Below are positions 11,004 to 22,384 of a stretch of DNA of 64,000 nt, in pieces. The stretch is taken from the NCBI RefSeq assembly GCF_040958095.1, contig NC_091215.1, positions 31,994,432 through 32,058,431 on the forward strand, given 5' to 3'. Position 1 is the first letter of the stretch, and every line of letters starts with the position of its first letter. Position numbers and translations under genes: made by a program. The notes beneath the pieces are model-generated. The model was given only the letters and a program-made list of their open reading frames with translations. It made no database searches and was not told the DNA's origin. Source of the DNA: Procambarus clarkii (taxonomy: Eukaryota; Arthropoda; Malacostraca; Decapoda; Cambaridae).

Positions 11004-11078
<75 letters not shown>
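11002..11078. repeat. (TA)n tract
   Basis: TA repeat that begins immediately after the codons for YTNI. Confidence 0.95.
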
Positions 11079-11079
<1 letters not shown>

Positions 11080-11310
11080 CTGAAAACTCACACCCCAGAA
11101 GTGACTCGAACCCATACTCCCAGAAGCAACGCAACTGGTATGTACAAGACGCCTTAATCCACTTGACCATCACGACCGGACATAATGAGGTGATAGCCGA
11201 GGCTATTTGAACCACCCCACCGCCGGCACTCGGATAGTTATCTTGGGCATAGCATTTTACCAAATCACCTCATTCTTAGGGGCACACGTGAGGAACACAA
11301 ATGCGAACAA
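11079..11310 (-). mobile_element. tRNA-headed SINE-like repeat
   Basis: Read on the minus strand it contains an A-box-like TGGTCAAGTGG and a B-box-like GGGTTCGAGTC in the right order and spacing, preceded by a ~110-bp block with CCGGCGGTGGGGTGG. One end abuts (TA)n; the other ends in the 22-bp palindrome 11301-11322. Confidence 0.6.
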
Positions 11311-11513
11311 ATTTGTTCGCATATATATATATATATATATATAATTTGTCGTATTTATCTGAAACTGAACACATTAATAATTATTAATTTCTGTTACTTT
11401 GTGGATAGTGATTCTCAGTGACTTTATTTTAATTTTTTTTTATGTTTTTTCAGAGTTGGAAAACATGATCATAGCATCTACGACTGCACAGAGTTTAATT
11501 ATTGAGGATAAAA

Positions 11514-11815
11514 CACATTCACTCCAGGGGCAAACTCTGTGAGCAGGACCTCGTTCATGATCTCCCGCACTACATCACCGAATGCCCAGTTATTAGACCT
11601 TTCAGACCCGCTGGCTTGAGGTACCTGGAGCTTTGCAATTACTTTATTACTCGTGTTCTTAAATCATATGGCCCTGTATGACTAACCATCCTCTGTGATG
11701 GGGACTTTTTAGCATCACGTAGCTATTGTTTCACACAATTTGTACTCCCCTTCCTGTGGTCTTGGGCAGCTACACAAATACAGGTGTACATAAATATGTT
11801 AACAAAAAATATTCA
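11514..11815 (+). mobile_element. I-like LINE 3' end fragment
   Basis: The C-terminal coding end (CEQDLVHDLPHYITECPVI) is followed by a 3' UTR with CCATCCTCTGTGATGGGGAC and TTTTTAGCATCACGTAGCTA. It shares the UTR with 22385-22985 (minus) and 47900-48172 (plus). It is 5' truncated, as is usual for LINEs. Confidence 0.75.
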
Positions 11816-12033
11816 TAGAAATCCTCTCACCACCACAAACCTCCCTACTACCAACTCTCTATCCTCCCTACCCACCACACACCCACACCGCTCACATGCC
11901 AACATACCTCCCGTACGAACCTCAGCCACCACATCTTCACCCTCCTCTCTCCTCATCCAACCCCACCATCTCATCCTTAACAACAAAATTGTTTGCCATC
12001 AAGATTTCTTCCACCACCATCACTTCCACGAGG

Positions 12034-12160
12034 TGTGGAGCTGGGGTCCCCCTCACGGGTCGGTCCTGGGGGAGTTGTCACACCAGTTTTGCCGATAATG
12101 TGAAGGTAATGAGGCGTAAAAATCGTGAGGACTGCAGGAGGACCTTGAACAGATAATTTT
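12034..12160 (+). mobile_element. LINE reverse transcriptase fragment (CR1/Jockey-like)
   Basis: Translation gives WSWGPPHGSVLGELS and then FADNVKVMRRKNREDC, matching the PQGSVLGP and FADD motifs of LINE reverse transcriptase. It is a short, decayed fragment. Confidence 0.65.
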
Positions 12161-13218
12161 AACTGTTATGAGTTACGACGCGCGTCCCCCTTTTCTTGGC
12201 GCCACTGCCACAAAGTGGGGACCCCAGTCACAAGCACACCTTCCCCCCCCTCCCCGCCCCCTGTGGAGTGGGGGTGAAGCCACAAGACTCAGTAACGGCC
12301 TCTTCCCTCTCAGGATTGTGTACAGCCTCGCCCATAAGTTCCTCTCTGCTTTCGATATATAAATGAATTTGTGACACTGCTGACTGGGTGTCTATGTAGT
12401 AGTAGTAGGCATCCATCCATCCATCATCCATTAGGAATTACATTTTATATTCCATGGAATGTGCACAGAATATGCTGAGAATATAATATTGGATTATAGA
12501 TATTTGAATTATATTTATGTAGTAAACAATATGTTCCACAATACGTCATATTTACTTTTTATTTACCTTACCAGGGAACGAATGGCAAGAAACCAATTTT
12601 TGTGTATAACAGTGAATGACGTCAATTATGAATGAATGATAGTAAATGTTTCAAACATTTTCATTGGTCAAAAAGTTGCTACATTATGTTTTCTGATTTA
12701 TGCTTTATTTGATTTAGTAATTTTTGTTGGTTTCATTATACATCTGTATCGATGTTTATACACACACACACTAATATGTTCGTGTATTATTTGTAGGCAA
12801 AAATGCCTTTGAGTTTCCAAGTGGTCAATAAATCACACTACAAAAGTCAACTCTATACCTAATTTGTTAGGTTTATTCTATTGAAAGTTGTCATTTCCCT
12901 TTTTTTTTATTATTGTTTCATAGAGTTTTATGAAAACGAAAACTGTTCCTCCCCTTTAAATGTTCAGAGTTGGAAGACTTAAGTGTTCAGCCTTCTCTGG
13001 ACATTTGTGTCTTAAAATTATATATTAAACCTCAATAATAATTTTACCTAAAAATATGGGAAAAGTTGTATTTTCTTCCCTCTGGCATACACCCTTCCCC
13101 CCCCCCCCTCCACTACTCATGCAAGTCCAACGGTGACTCAGGGTCTTCCGTCCATGTATTGGGGTCCCTTTGGTAAAGGAAAAAAAAAATAGGCACGCTT
13201 GACGCGAGAGACTACGAG
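12161..13218. other. No gene recognised apart from the 115-bp repeat
   Basis: AT-rich DNA with the dispersed repeat at 12978-13095 and C and A homopolymer runs near 13100 and 13180. On the minus strand TTTATT near 12870 could supply a poly(A) signal for the 668-codon gene. Confidence 0.3.
12978..13095. repeat. Dispersed ~115-bp repeat, copy 1
   Basis: Direct copy of 18231-18352. Here the terminal CCCTCTGGCATACACCC occurs once and has not been amplified. Confidence 0.85.
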
Positions 13219-15225
13219 CTACTCGGCAGGCGGTCCAGCTACCGATAGCAGCAGGTCTGCGATTGTCTCCATTACCATATTGGCAATTTCGTCAGCGGCA
13301 CAACTACGCCCGTTAAGGTCAGTTAAACCAAGTGTTAACTGATTAAAGAACTGATCTTTGTCGGCAATAAGTCTGACTACCGAGTCCAGGTCTCTCAGGT
13401 GAAGAGGCTTTGTTGGTTCAGAGTTGAAGTTCACCTCACTACACTTATCGAGGTCGAGGGTCTCGTGACACATTTCTATGACCAACCCTGAGACCAGACT
13501 GTCATTGTTGGCGTGACTTAGGTCTAGAGACGACACAGACCAGGATAGTTCTTCCTCAAGCGAGTGCTCAACATCCCGAGAAGAAGATTCGTCACGGACG
13601 ATAGTAGGTCCAGCGCTGACGGCAGGCGGTCCAAAACTTACGTCATCGCGGACGACGGATGGTCCAGCACTGACATCGTTGCAGACGACAGAAGTTCTAG
13701 CGCTGACGTTCTTCGTGACAGCTGGTCCTACGCTAAGGTCATCGCAGACGGCAGCTGGTCCTGCGCTAAGGTCATCGCAGACGGCAGCTGGTCCTGCGCT
13801 AAGGTCATCGCAGACGGCAGCTGGTCCTGCGCTAAGGTCGTCGCAGACGGCAGCTGGTCCTGCGCTAAGATCATCGCAGACGGCAGCTGGTCCTGCGCTA
13901 AGGTCATCGCAGACGGCAGCTGGTCCTGCGCTAAGGTCGTCGCAGACGGCAGCTGGTCCTGCGCTAAGATCATCGCAGACGGCAGCTGGTCCAATTGCCG
14001 ATAGCAGCAGGTGTGTGATTGTCTCCATTACCATATTGGCAATTTCGTCAGCGGCACAACTACGCCCGTTAAGATCAGTTAACCCAAGCGTGTGTGTTAA
14101 CTGACTACAGAACTGATCTTTGTCGGCAAGAAGTCTGACTACCGAGTCCAGATCTCTCAAGTGACCTGGACTTGAGAGATCTGGTGTTGTGGGGTCAAGG
14201 ATGAAGTTTACCGCACTACAGATGTTCATGTCGAGGCTCTCGTGACGTATTTCTATGGCCAACCCTGAGACCAGACTGTCCTTGGTGTGACGGAGGTTCA
14301 GAGACGTAACAGACCAGGGTTGTATTTCCATACACGAACGCACAACGTCAAGGGAGGGATGCTCGTCACAGTCGGCGGGTCCAGTGGCATCGTCGTCGCG
14401 GACAACAACGGGCCCAGCGCTGACATCGACGCAAGCGACATCTGGTTCAGCACTGACGTCATCGCAGACGACAGGTGGTCCAGTGCTGACGTCGTCGCAG
14501 ACGACAGGTGGTCCAGTGATGACGTCGAAGACGACAAGTGGTCCAGTGATGACGTCGTCGCAGACGACAGGTGGTCCAGCGATGACGTTGTCGCAGACTG
14601 CAGGCGGTCCAGTGCTAATGTCGTCGCAGACGGCAGGCGGTCCAGCGGTGAGAGCGTGGCGGGCTACAAGTGGTCCAGTGTTATCGCTCGTCTGGGACAG
14701 TTCTTGCCAGCTGAGGACACAGACTATGAGGGCCAGCGGCAGGTAGTCCCCGTACTCGCTTCCGGTCAATGGCCTGGCGTGGTGATCTCCAGGCCACTGT
14801 AGTGATCTAATATTATTAACCCTGTTGATGACCATCAGTACCTGAAGGAGAGTGCCTAGGACTGGCCCCCTCGTCCGGAGCATCAAGTCCCTGAGAATCC
14901 AGTCCCTGAGGATGGAGTGCCTAAGACCATCGAGGTCCAGACAGGAAAAGACCCACTCCAGCAGGAGCAAGGACACTAGCCTCCTGAAGGAGTTGGTCAG
15001 CCTCAGGAGCCCCAAAAGGTTCCACGCCTTCTGCCTGAGGATGGCCTCCTTCAAGGCGCAGGAGAAGGATGATAGTCTCTCAACGAGGTCTCGGCCCGTC
15101 AGGTGTCCCTGGAGGAGTTCCTCGACCACCCTCAGGATGACGCAGCACACCTGGAGGGTCAGCCACATTACAAGTGCCTGCTTCACTGTGTGACTGTGAT
15201 ATCCATCACGTTTTATGCTTAACAT
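13219..15225 (-). CDS. Unrecognised repeat-containing protein, 668 codons, probably host
   Basis: I do not recognise this family. The frame runs from ATG at 15223-15225 (A at -3, in-frame stop ten codons upstream) to TAG at 13219. Residues 1-180 are leucine-rich and probably helical; residues 16-35 are hydrophobic enough for a membrane anchor. Residues 193-290 hold nine or so copies of an 11-residue repeat of the form GPPVVCDDVST. Residues 291-410 form module A. Residues 411-548 hold a second array, with eight nearly identical AGPAAVCDDLS units. Residues 549-661 form module B, a copy of A sharing SLVSGL, HLRDLDSVVRL, ADKDQF and LTDLNGRSCAADEIANMVME. Units are 33 bp and all array indels are whole codons. 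In LGLTDLNGRSC...METI the two modules differ only at two silent sites. These points favour a real coding sequence. It could be one exon of a longer gene; introns were not resolved. A TATAAAG on the minus strand at 15254-15260 is a weak promoter candidate. Confidence 0.6.
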   Translation of the reverse strand: MLSIKRDGYHSHTVKQALVMWLTLQVCCVILRVVEELLQGHLTGRDLVERLSSFSCALKEAILRQKAWNLLGLLRLTNSFRRLVSLLLLEWVFSCLDLDGLRHSILRDWILRDLMLRTRGPVLGTLLQVLMVINRVNNIRSLQWPGDHHARPLTGSEYGDYLPLALIVCVLSWQELSQTSDNTGPLVARHALTAGPPAVCDDISTGPPAVCDNVIAGPPVVCDDVITGPLVVFDVITGPPVVCDDVSTGPPVVCDDVSAEPDVACVDVSAGPVVVRDDDATGPADCDEHPSLDVVRSCMEIQPWSVTSLNLRHTKDSLVSGLAIEIRHESLDMNICSAVNFILDPTTPDLSSPGHLRDLDSVVRLLADKDQFCSQLTHTLGLTDLNGRSCAADEIANMVMETITHLLLSAIGPAAVCDDLSAGPAAVCDDLSAGPAAVCDDLSAGPAAVCDDLSAGPAAVCDDLSAGPAAVCDDLSAGPAAVCDDLSAGPAAVCDDLSVGPAVTKNVSARTSVVCNDVSAGPSVVRDDVSFGPPAVSAGPTIVRDESSSRDVEHSLEEELSWSVSSLDLSHANNDSLVSGLVIEMCHETLDLDKCSEVNFNSEPTKPLHLRDLDSVVRLIADKDQFFNQLTLGLTDLNGRSCAADEIANMVMETIADLLLSVAGPPAE
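13732..13995 (-). repeat. In-frame 33-bp coding minisatellite, 8 near-identical units
   Basis: Eight units encode AGPAAVCDDLS. They differ only at a few positions, such as gtcatc versus gtcgtc, most of them silent. More diverged units of the same repeat extend to 13582 and a second array lies at 14356-14649 in the same reading frame. Confidence 0.9.
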
Positions 15226-15321
15226 GCTGTATATTGTCTCAGATCTGTTGCTTTATAATAAAACTATTTAGTATTGTATTGTATGTGTTTGCAGGTGTTG
15301 ATTACAACAACACAAACGGGG

Positions 15322-15322
<1 letters not shown>

Positions 15323-15394
<72 letters not shown>
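15323..15394. repeat. (GT)n tract
   Basis: Pure GT repeat about 100 bp upstream of the 668-codon gene. Confidence 0.95.
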
Positions 15395-15397
<3 letters not shown>

Positions 15398-15480
15398 AAA
15401 GTTGATTGAATACCTGAAAAAAGTGTATGTATACTGCTTTCCATGTGTGTGTAGTGCATCCCATGGTGTCTCTCCATTTA

Positions 15481-15580
15481 CTGCTAGGTGAACAAAGACA
15501 TCAGGTGAAAAGAAACGTCGCCCAAACGCTTCTGCTGCAGAGATCCTCGTGATCCAGTATTTAGAGTAGAGTTGTCTAAT
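15481..15580 (+). mobile_element. SINE tail fragment, family 3
   Basis: Contains CTGCTAGGTGAACAAAGACA, then AAACGTCGCCCAAACGCTTC and a tRNA-like stretch. The same family is seen at 34031-34190. Partial. Confidence 0.4.
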
Positions 15581-15584
15581 GCAA

Positions 15585-15715
15585 TGACTCGTATCTTATT
15601 TGTCTATCATATATACTTTCTGACATTACGAATGGAGTTCGCTTCTACAATCTCCTCATGTAGTGCATTCCATGTGTCTCCGTCTCTTGCTCTAAAGTAT
15701 AACTTTTAGACTGAA
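15585..15715 (-). mobile_element. LINE 3' end fragment
   Basis: On the plus strand GGAGTTCGCTTCTACAATCT and AGTGCATTCCATGTGTCTCC are the reverse of the conserved C-terminal codons of the CR1/Jockey-like LINE family seen at 20627 and 17345. Confidence 0.55.
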
Positions 15716-15775
15716 CGAGAAGCAGGGAAGCGATGAGAGATTATCATTCACTTCCATCCTGTACGGTATGTCAGT

Positions 15776-15795
15776 CTCTCTCTCTCACACACACA

Positions 15796-15886
<91 letters not shown>

Positions 15887-15906
15887 ACACACACACACAC
15901 ACACAC
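15776..15906. repeat. (CT)n/(CA)n tract
   Basis: Short CT then ~120 bp of CA with two TC interruptions. Confidence 0.95.
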
Positions 15907-16077
15907 CTCCCCATCCTAACATGCACCCAAACACACCCCATTTTATGCCTATCATCCCCATGCTTTCACCCGCTCTACGAGGCTCTATTGTGCTAACCCT
16001 CCACATTTGTTCATTATTATGGGGTCTCTATTTTTGGGTTCAGTTATCGAAAATCGAAATTTTTGTTATGCTGGGCA

Positions 16078-16392
16078 CCCTCACCCTGGAACTTTCTTAC
16101 CCTCACCCTGGAACTTTCTTACCCTCACCCTGGAACTTTCTTACCCTCACCCTGGAACTTTCTTACCCTCACCCTAGAACTTTCTTACCCTCACCCTGGA
16201 ACTTTCTTACCCTCACCCTGGAACTTTCTTACCCTCACCCTGGAACTTTCTTACCCTCACCCTGCAACTTTCTTACCCTCACCCTGCAACTTTCTTACCC
16301 TCACCCTGCAACTTTCTTACCCTCACCCTGGAACTTTCTTACCCCTTACCCTGGAACTTTCTTACCCTCACCCTAGAACTTTCTTACCCTCA
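16078..16392. repeat. 22-bp minisatellite, ~14 units
   Basis: The unit contains ACCCTCACCCTGGAACTTTC plus TT, with GCAAC and AGAAC variants clustered. Confidence 0.95.
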
Positions 16393-17344
16393 TTCAAAGC
16401 CTATTTATATGCTTTTATCCTAGGCCCTCGGCCAAGTGCCTCAGTCCGGTGGCTGGGGGCCGAGGGCTTCAGCCTGGTGGTCTTGGGCCGAGGGGCCGAG
16501 GGGTCGAGGGGCCGAGGGGCCGAGGGCCTCTTGTCACTGTCAGCGAGTGAAGTAGGCTCCTCAAAGCCTCGTTTGACTGACTTCTCCAAAAGAAAAGAAA
16601 ATGTTTTTATAATTTGTTGTTATATGTGAACCTTTGAAGTTGTGGTGTTGGCGGTAACTCTCTGCAGTGTTGTGTGGCTGGAGGACTTGTTGCCTCCACA
16701 CCCTTTAGTGCTCCTCCTATGTTATTCATACGTTATTTATACCAAATACGTTATTTATATTATGTATATGTATACTGTATATCTTTAAGTATGTTTATTT
16801 GTCGTAGTTGTCAGATATGGTGACGGTGATGCATACACTGAGTTGCAATCGCTGAAATAAAAATCCGGTTCTTAGAAAATAAAGAATAAAAAAATGTGGT
16901 TCTTAGCACCTATTAATTAGAAACTGGCTATATAGCTTTAGATATTATACGCCAATTGATTCTATTGCTGGCCAATGAATAAAAATATTATACAATACAA
17001 TGAACAAATCCACAAGGGCCGTGAATTTGTTCATTTGATAAATCACGCTTTTGTGATTTGTGTGTGTATATAATACAATAACCTGGACACAGGGCAGGTG
17101 AAGAATGACCTCCAATGACCTAGCAAATGTTACCTGGAGCAGGCACAGCACCTGCCACTAACGATCAGAACGATCACAGAGTACAGAGCGATTACAATGG
17201 TAATCAGGGTTATTACATCCTCACACTGAGTGGTCACACTGTATATTTTATCTAGCCAGGCCAGACTATCAGATACTGATAAATCATAATGAACATTATA
17301 ATTATATATTTACTAACACAGTGGAAATAATAATAAATCAAATT
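16393..17344. other. Intergenic; G-rich repeat patch
   Basis: 16480-16530 holds GGGGCCGAGGGGCCGAGGG repeats. The rest is unassigned AT-rich DNA. Confidence 0.4.
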
Positions 17345-17830
17345 ATATTACGTGCGTGTGTACTCACCTATTTGTTTTCTCTTATTTGTGCCAGCAGGAT
17401 TGAGCTTTAGTTCTTGGACCCCGCTTTTCTAGCTACCGGTTGCATAATGCATGACTCTTGACCTATTTCCCTATCATATCTACTTTTAAAATTATGAAAG
17501 GAGTTCGCCTTTACAACCTGATATTATAGTTCACACCATTTTTCCACTTATCTTATGCTAAAGATAACTTTCTAGCATCTCTATGGCTCATTTGTTTCTC
17601 AAGCTTCCACCTGTATGCCTCTTGCTCTATTGATATTCATTGTGAACATTTCCAAATTTCCCACTCAGTCAATTTCCCTAAATACTTTATATGTCTGTAT
17701 CATATCTCCCCTCTCCCTCCCCTTTTTCTAGTGACGTCAGGTGTAGGACTTTTTCTTTCCTCATACCCCATCACTCGCAAATTTGGGACGAGTTTTCTGA
17801 ACCTTTTCGAGTTTTTTTTTAACGTGGTAT
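17345..17830 (-). mobile_element. LINE 3' fragment, diverged
   Basis: It begins next to a GT tract with the ACTCACCTATTTG 3' terminus and continues with blocks homologous to LINE C-terminal coding (GGAGTTCGCCTTTACAACCT, CTCTATGGCTCATTTG, TATGTCTGTATCATATCTCC). It is old and broken. Confidence 0.6.
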
Positions 17831-18230
17831 CTATGATGGGTCGGTGAACTAGATTTTGTATCATTTAGGCGGTTTATAGAGATCTAAATACTGTACCTCT
17901 TATTTAAGGTTCCTGAATGATGTTTTGACTTTTGCTATTGTGATGTTATCTGATGCTGATGTTATCCTGTTCATGTGTTATGTTCGCTCACAGGTCCTTT
18001 TCTATTGCCACTACAGGGATGTAGTTTCCCTTCACTGTGTACCGGCTTTATGTTTTGTTTTTGTTAGTTTAGTTCATTTATTATGCACCCCATACCCATC
18101 ATGTGGGCGGTAGTGGAAAGGGTTACAGAGGCACATAATGGGCTCAGGGACTGAACCCCACAATTCATTTAGCTAAGCAAGTTACAATCTTTTTGGTTTC
18201 CTGCCACTTTCTTTATTTTTAAGTGTTCAG
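17831..18230. other. Unassigned, with a diverged copy of the CACCCCATACTCATCC module
   Basis: 18076-18114 contains TTATTATGCACCCCATACCC and CATCATGTGGGCGGTAG, a diverged copy. Nothing else is recognised. Confidence 0.5.
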
Positions 18231-18352
18231 ATTTAAGTGTTCAGACTTCTCTGGATATTTGTGTCTTAAAATTGTTCATTAAACCCCAATAATAATTTTA
18301 CCTAAAAATATGGGAAAAGTTGTATTTTCTTCCCTCTGGCATACACTCTACC
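18231..18352. repeat. Dispersed ~115-bp repeat, copy 2
   Basis: Matches 12978-13095 at about 94% by eye, sharing CTCTGGA.ATTTGTGTCTTAA, AATAATTTTACCTAAAAATA and TTCCCTCTGGCATACAC. Its last ~18 bp are the start of the minisatellite that follows. Confidence 0.85.
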
Positions 18353-18893
18353 CCTCTGGCAGTACACCCCACACTCCCCTCTGGCAGTACACCCCACTCA
18401 CCCCTCTGGCAGTACACCACACTCTCCCCTCTGGCAGTACACCACACTCTTCCCTCTGGCAGTACACCACACTCTCCCCTCTGGCAGTACACCACACTCT
18501 CCCCCTCTGGCAGTACACCACACTCTCCCCCTCTGGCAGTACACCACACTCTCCCCTCTGGCAGTACACCACACTCTCCCCTCTGGCAGTACACCACACT
18601 CTCCCCTCTGGCAGTACACCCCACACTCCCCTCTGGCAGTACACCACACACTCCCCTCTGGCAGTACACCACACTCTCCCCTCTGGCAGTACACCACACT
18701 CTTCCCTCTGGCAGTACACCACACTCTCCCCCTCTGGCAGAACACCCCACACTCCCCTCTGGCAGTACACCACACTCTCCCCTCTGGCAGTACACCACAC
18801 ACTCCCCTCTGGCAGTACACCCCACACTCCCCTCTGGCAGTACACCACACTCTCCCCTCTGGCAGTACAGCACACACTCCCCTCTGGCAGTTC
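18331..18893. repeat. ~24-bp minisatellite, ~23 units
   Basis: The unit core is CCCCTCTGGCAGTACACCAC with ACTCT- or ACT-type endings. Both strands stay open in several frames, which produces long meaningless translations. Confidence 0.95.
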
Positions 18894-19121
18894 ATCGTGT
18901 AATAATCCCGATAATCGCCGATTATATGAGGGGATCAACGAATCATTTTTCATCACGGTAAATTGGGACAAAAAATGTTTGGACAGATATTTTATAATAA
19001 TTTGGTCCCACTTGGGTTATATTTTTCACGGAAATTCAGATAATTATTGACTTGAACGGTTGGGCGTCCGGGGTTAATGGCGGACAACATGGGCGAGGAG
19101 ATACGAGTATAATTTAGTGAT

Positions 19122-19378
19122 GGAAGGTGGATAGGGATAGAAGGTGGATAGGGAGGGAAGAAGGTGGATAGGGAGGGAAGAAGGTGGATAGGGAGGGAAG
19201 AAGGTGGATAGGGAGGGAAGAAGGTGGATAGGGAGGGAAGAAGGTGGATAGGGAGGGAAGAAGGTGGATAAGGAGGGAAGAAGGTGGATAGGGAGGGAAG
19301 AAGGTGGATAGGGAGGGAAGAAGGTGGATAAGGAGGGAAGAAGGTGGATAAGGAGGGAAGAAGGTGGATAGGGAGGTG
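19122..19378. repeat. 20-bp minisatellite, ~13 units
   Basis: Unit AAGGTGGATAGGGAGGGAAG, with occasional GATAAGG variants. Confidence 0.95.
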
Positions 19379-19761
19379 GGGAAGACGAAAACAAAAGAAG
19401 CTATGCAACTGGCATGAACTGATCAACTAACAAGCAGATACAATGTGCAAAAACTAAGAACAAAATTAACTCAGGTTGATCAAGTATTTGCGAAATAAAC
19501 CAAGGTGTAATAACTATTTCCGACATATGTTCGTGGTAGATCAAAGTTAACAAGATAAAGTTGCATGGACCTTTTTTTTATTAAGAATTCATGAATTAGT
19601 AATGAACCGATAAAATCAGGATTGAACGCTCGTGCTGAAGCAGTAATGACACACGTTCACTAACACCTCCACGAAGCCACGGTGAGGACTGTGGAACACA
19701 ACTGTGCAGGAACAGAGAACAGTCAGTCCCAGACCATAATACCTTATGTCCCAGTATTCAT

Positions 19762-20054
19762 ATGATAAATATCCTGGGTTCATCGGCACTCAAATGGAGG
19801 ATAAATACAATGGAAGACTGCATGAAACTACAAGAGTATATATACAGAATGAAAGTGTTTTTTTTTAAGTGGCTACTTGAGTTCAACTGTGGCAAGTGGA
19901 AAGTAATGAAGCTGGGCACGGGGATTCGGAGGCCGGACATAAGGTATCACATGAGAGAGGAAATCCTATTGGAATTGGACAGAGAAAAAGTCTTGAAGGG
20001 GGTTGATTTTGCCCCAACCTGCCAACCTGTCACCAGACGCCCACATACACCTGT

Positions 20055-20057
<3 letters not shown>
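19762..20057 (+). mobile_element. LINE reverse transcriptase fragment
   Basis: Encodes NTMEDCMKLQEYIYR, KWLLEFNCGKWKVMK and RRPDIRYHMREEILLELDRE, the region just after the FADD motif in the CR1/Jockey-like family. It ends abruptly at the GA tract. Confidence 0.75.
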
Positions 20058-20615
<558 letters not shown>

Positions 20616-20626
20616 GTGTGTGTGTG

Positions 20627-20831
20627 TACTCACCTAGTTGTGTTTGCGGGGGTTGAGCTCTGGCTCTTTGGTCCCGCCTCTCAACCGTCAATCAACAGGT
20701 GTACAGATTCCTGAGCCTATCGGGCTCTGTCATATCTACATTTGAAACTGTGTATGGAGTCAGCCTCCACCACATCACTTCCTAATGCATTCCATTTGTC
20801 AACCACTCTGACACTAAAAAAGTTCTTTCTA

Positions 20832-20832
<1 letters not shown>
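20627..20832 (-). mobile_element. LINE 3' end fragment abutting microsatellites
   Basis: The minus strand encodes RKNFFSVRVVDKWNALGSDV and VEADSIHSFKCRYDRA, the C-terminus of the CR1/Jockey-like family, then the 3' UTR ending AACTAGGTGAGTACACAC. A GT tract lies at each end. Confidence 0.85.
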
Positions 20833-20906
<74 letters not shown>

Positions 20907-20944
20907 TGAGAGAGAGAGAGAAAGAGAGAGTGGGGGGGGGGGGG
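20833..20944. repeat. (GT)n, (GA)n and G run
   Basis: About 70 bp of GT, then GA, then a G run at 20931-20944. Confidence 0.95.
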
Positions 20945-21504
20945 AGAGGTGACAACAGATTCCAGTACAGGATAAGGCCTGACAGGCAGCCTTGTGTCGT
21001 TCTCTGTTAAGTGAATTGATAGTTCACTTGGGGTGACTTGTGTTGCACCGCTCCAGGTGCTCCAGAGCCCTGAGGAACTGGGCGGGGGGAAGAGGGAAGA
21101 CGGGGGGAAGAGGGAAGACTGGAGGGAGAGGGTTAGTGTGGAGGGAAGAAGGAAGGGAGGGAAAGTGTGGACAATAAAGAAGGGCCAACACAACTGAAAT
21201 AAGGTGAAAGATTTATATATCTGTAAATAAGAAATGAGGAAACGTTAAGTGAAAAGAAGGACTAGAGGAGAAAGGGGGAGAGAGAGAGAAGGGCCAGAGT
21301 GACAGGCACACACAATCACTTCTCCCCTCTCAACCCTCTAGCAACCTCAGCATATATTGAGTGCAAGACTGAGGGAATAATGCCAGAAACAAACGACTTT
21401 GCTTTCACATCGTGTTCGAAATGACAGGCACCACAGCAGACTAACTTGGCCGCGGGCAATCGTCGCACCAACACAATATTCAGCCATCTCCTGACATTAA
21501 ACAC
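20945..21504. other. No gene recognised
   Basis: G-rich GGGGGAAGAGGGAAGAC repeats at 21085-21130; otherwise nothing. Confidence 0.4.
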
Positions 21505-21712
21505 AAGTTGTTGTTTTTTCTACCACAGACGTGGCCACACATTTACAATGCTAATCAGAATATATACATTTTCTTCTGTCCTCCTATGGACAGGGTTAGA
21601 GATGTGTTAAACATATAGTTTAGGGCTTTATTGAACAATCAACCACAGAAGGTGATTCGTTGCTTTTAAAAGGCTAAGCTAACCTACATACGTAAATACA
21701 TAGATACACAGC
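21505..21712 (-). mobile_element. LINE 3' UTR fragment, family C
   Basis: The reverse complement matches 44035-44230: GTGTGGCCACGTCTGTGGTA, AGGACAGAAGAAAATGTATA and the poly-A-like end. Only the 3' part is present. Confidence 0.6.
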
Positions 21713-22384
21713 TTTACGTATGCCCTACATAAAGTGTTCGATGTGTCTTTTACATAGTGTCATTAATGTGCATTTACAAAGGTGAAATGTAATTTTGATC
21801 AGCTTCCATATATACTTTATACACATACATATACATACACACACACATATACGTACATATACATATATACATACAAATTAAACACAAGGTACCGGAGCCG
21901 TCGCGTGCGTACGCCAAGACGCTCTCCCTACACACCTTCTCCAGCCTCTCCTTCAACAGTGATACAGCCTACAGCTACTCTGGAAGCATTGCACAAAACA
22001 AGGCTGTTGTGCCCATGAAAGTTGACGTGTTGTACTTCTGAAGGATATCAAAAAAAGTGAAACAGAATAACCATGAATCTAAACGAAGTCCTAGGCTTAA
22101 CATACGCATTATTATGCCTATATACAATTAATAATACAAAATGTGGTTTTCATTTTTGTGCAACAATACATACTTTGTAGTGCCATACCTTGTAGCTACA
22201 GGAACTGATATTTTTGGATGAAAGGTTGACTTTGTAGTTGAACTGTACGACAGATTTGTACGACAATTCTTTCGTAGTTGAGCGACACACAACATCCGAT
22301 TCTCTCAATAAACTTATAAACGCCACCAGTGAGTTTATTGAGTTAAAAGAACAGCACTAGAAGTTTCTTTTTATTATTAACACA
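21713..22384. other. No gene recognised
   Basis: A TACA-type simple repeat at 21815-21872; otherwise nothing. Confidence 0.4.

Noticed and set aside
8530-11263. Tyrosine/isoleucine-rich frames
   Set aside because: Long YIYIYI stretches are TA repeats; only the short flanking peptides are informative and were assigned to retroelement fragments.
16078-16392. Telomere-like CCCTCA/CCCTGG repeat
   Set aside because: The unit is 22 bp and contains GAACTTTCTT; it is not a TTAGG-type telomere repeat.
18298-19050. Cysteine/glycine-rich frames of 165-246 codons
   Set aside because: 24-bp minisatellite; frames exist on both strands with similar length.
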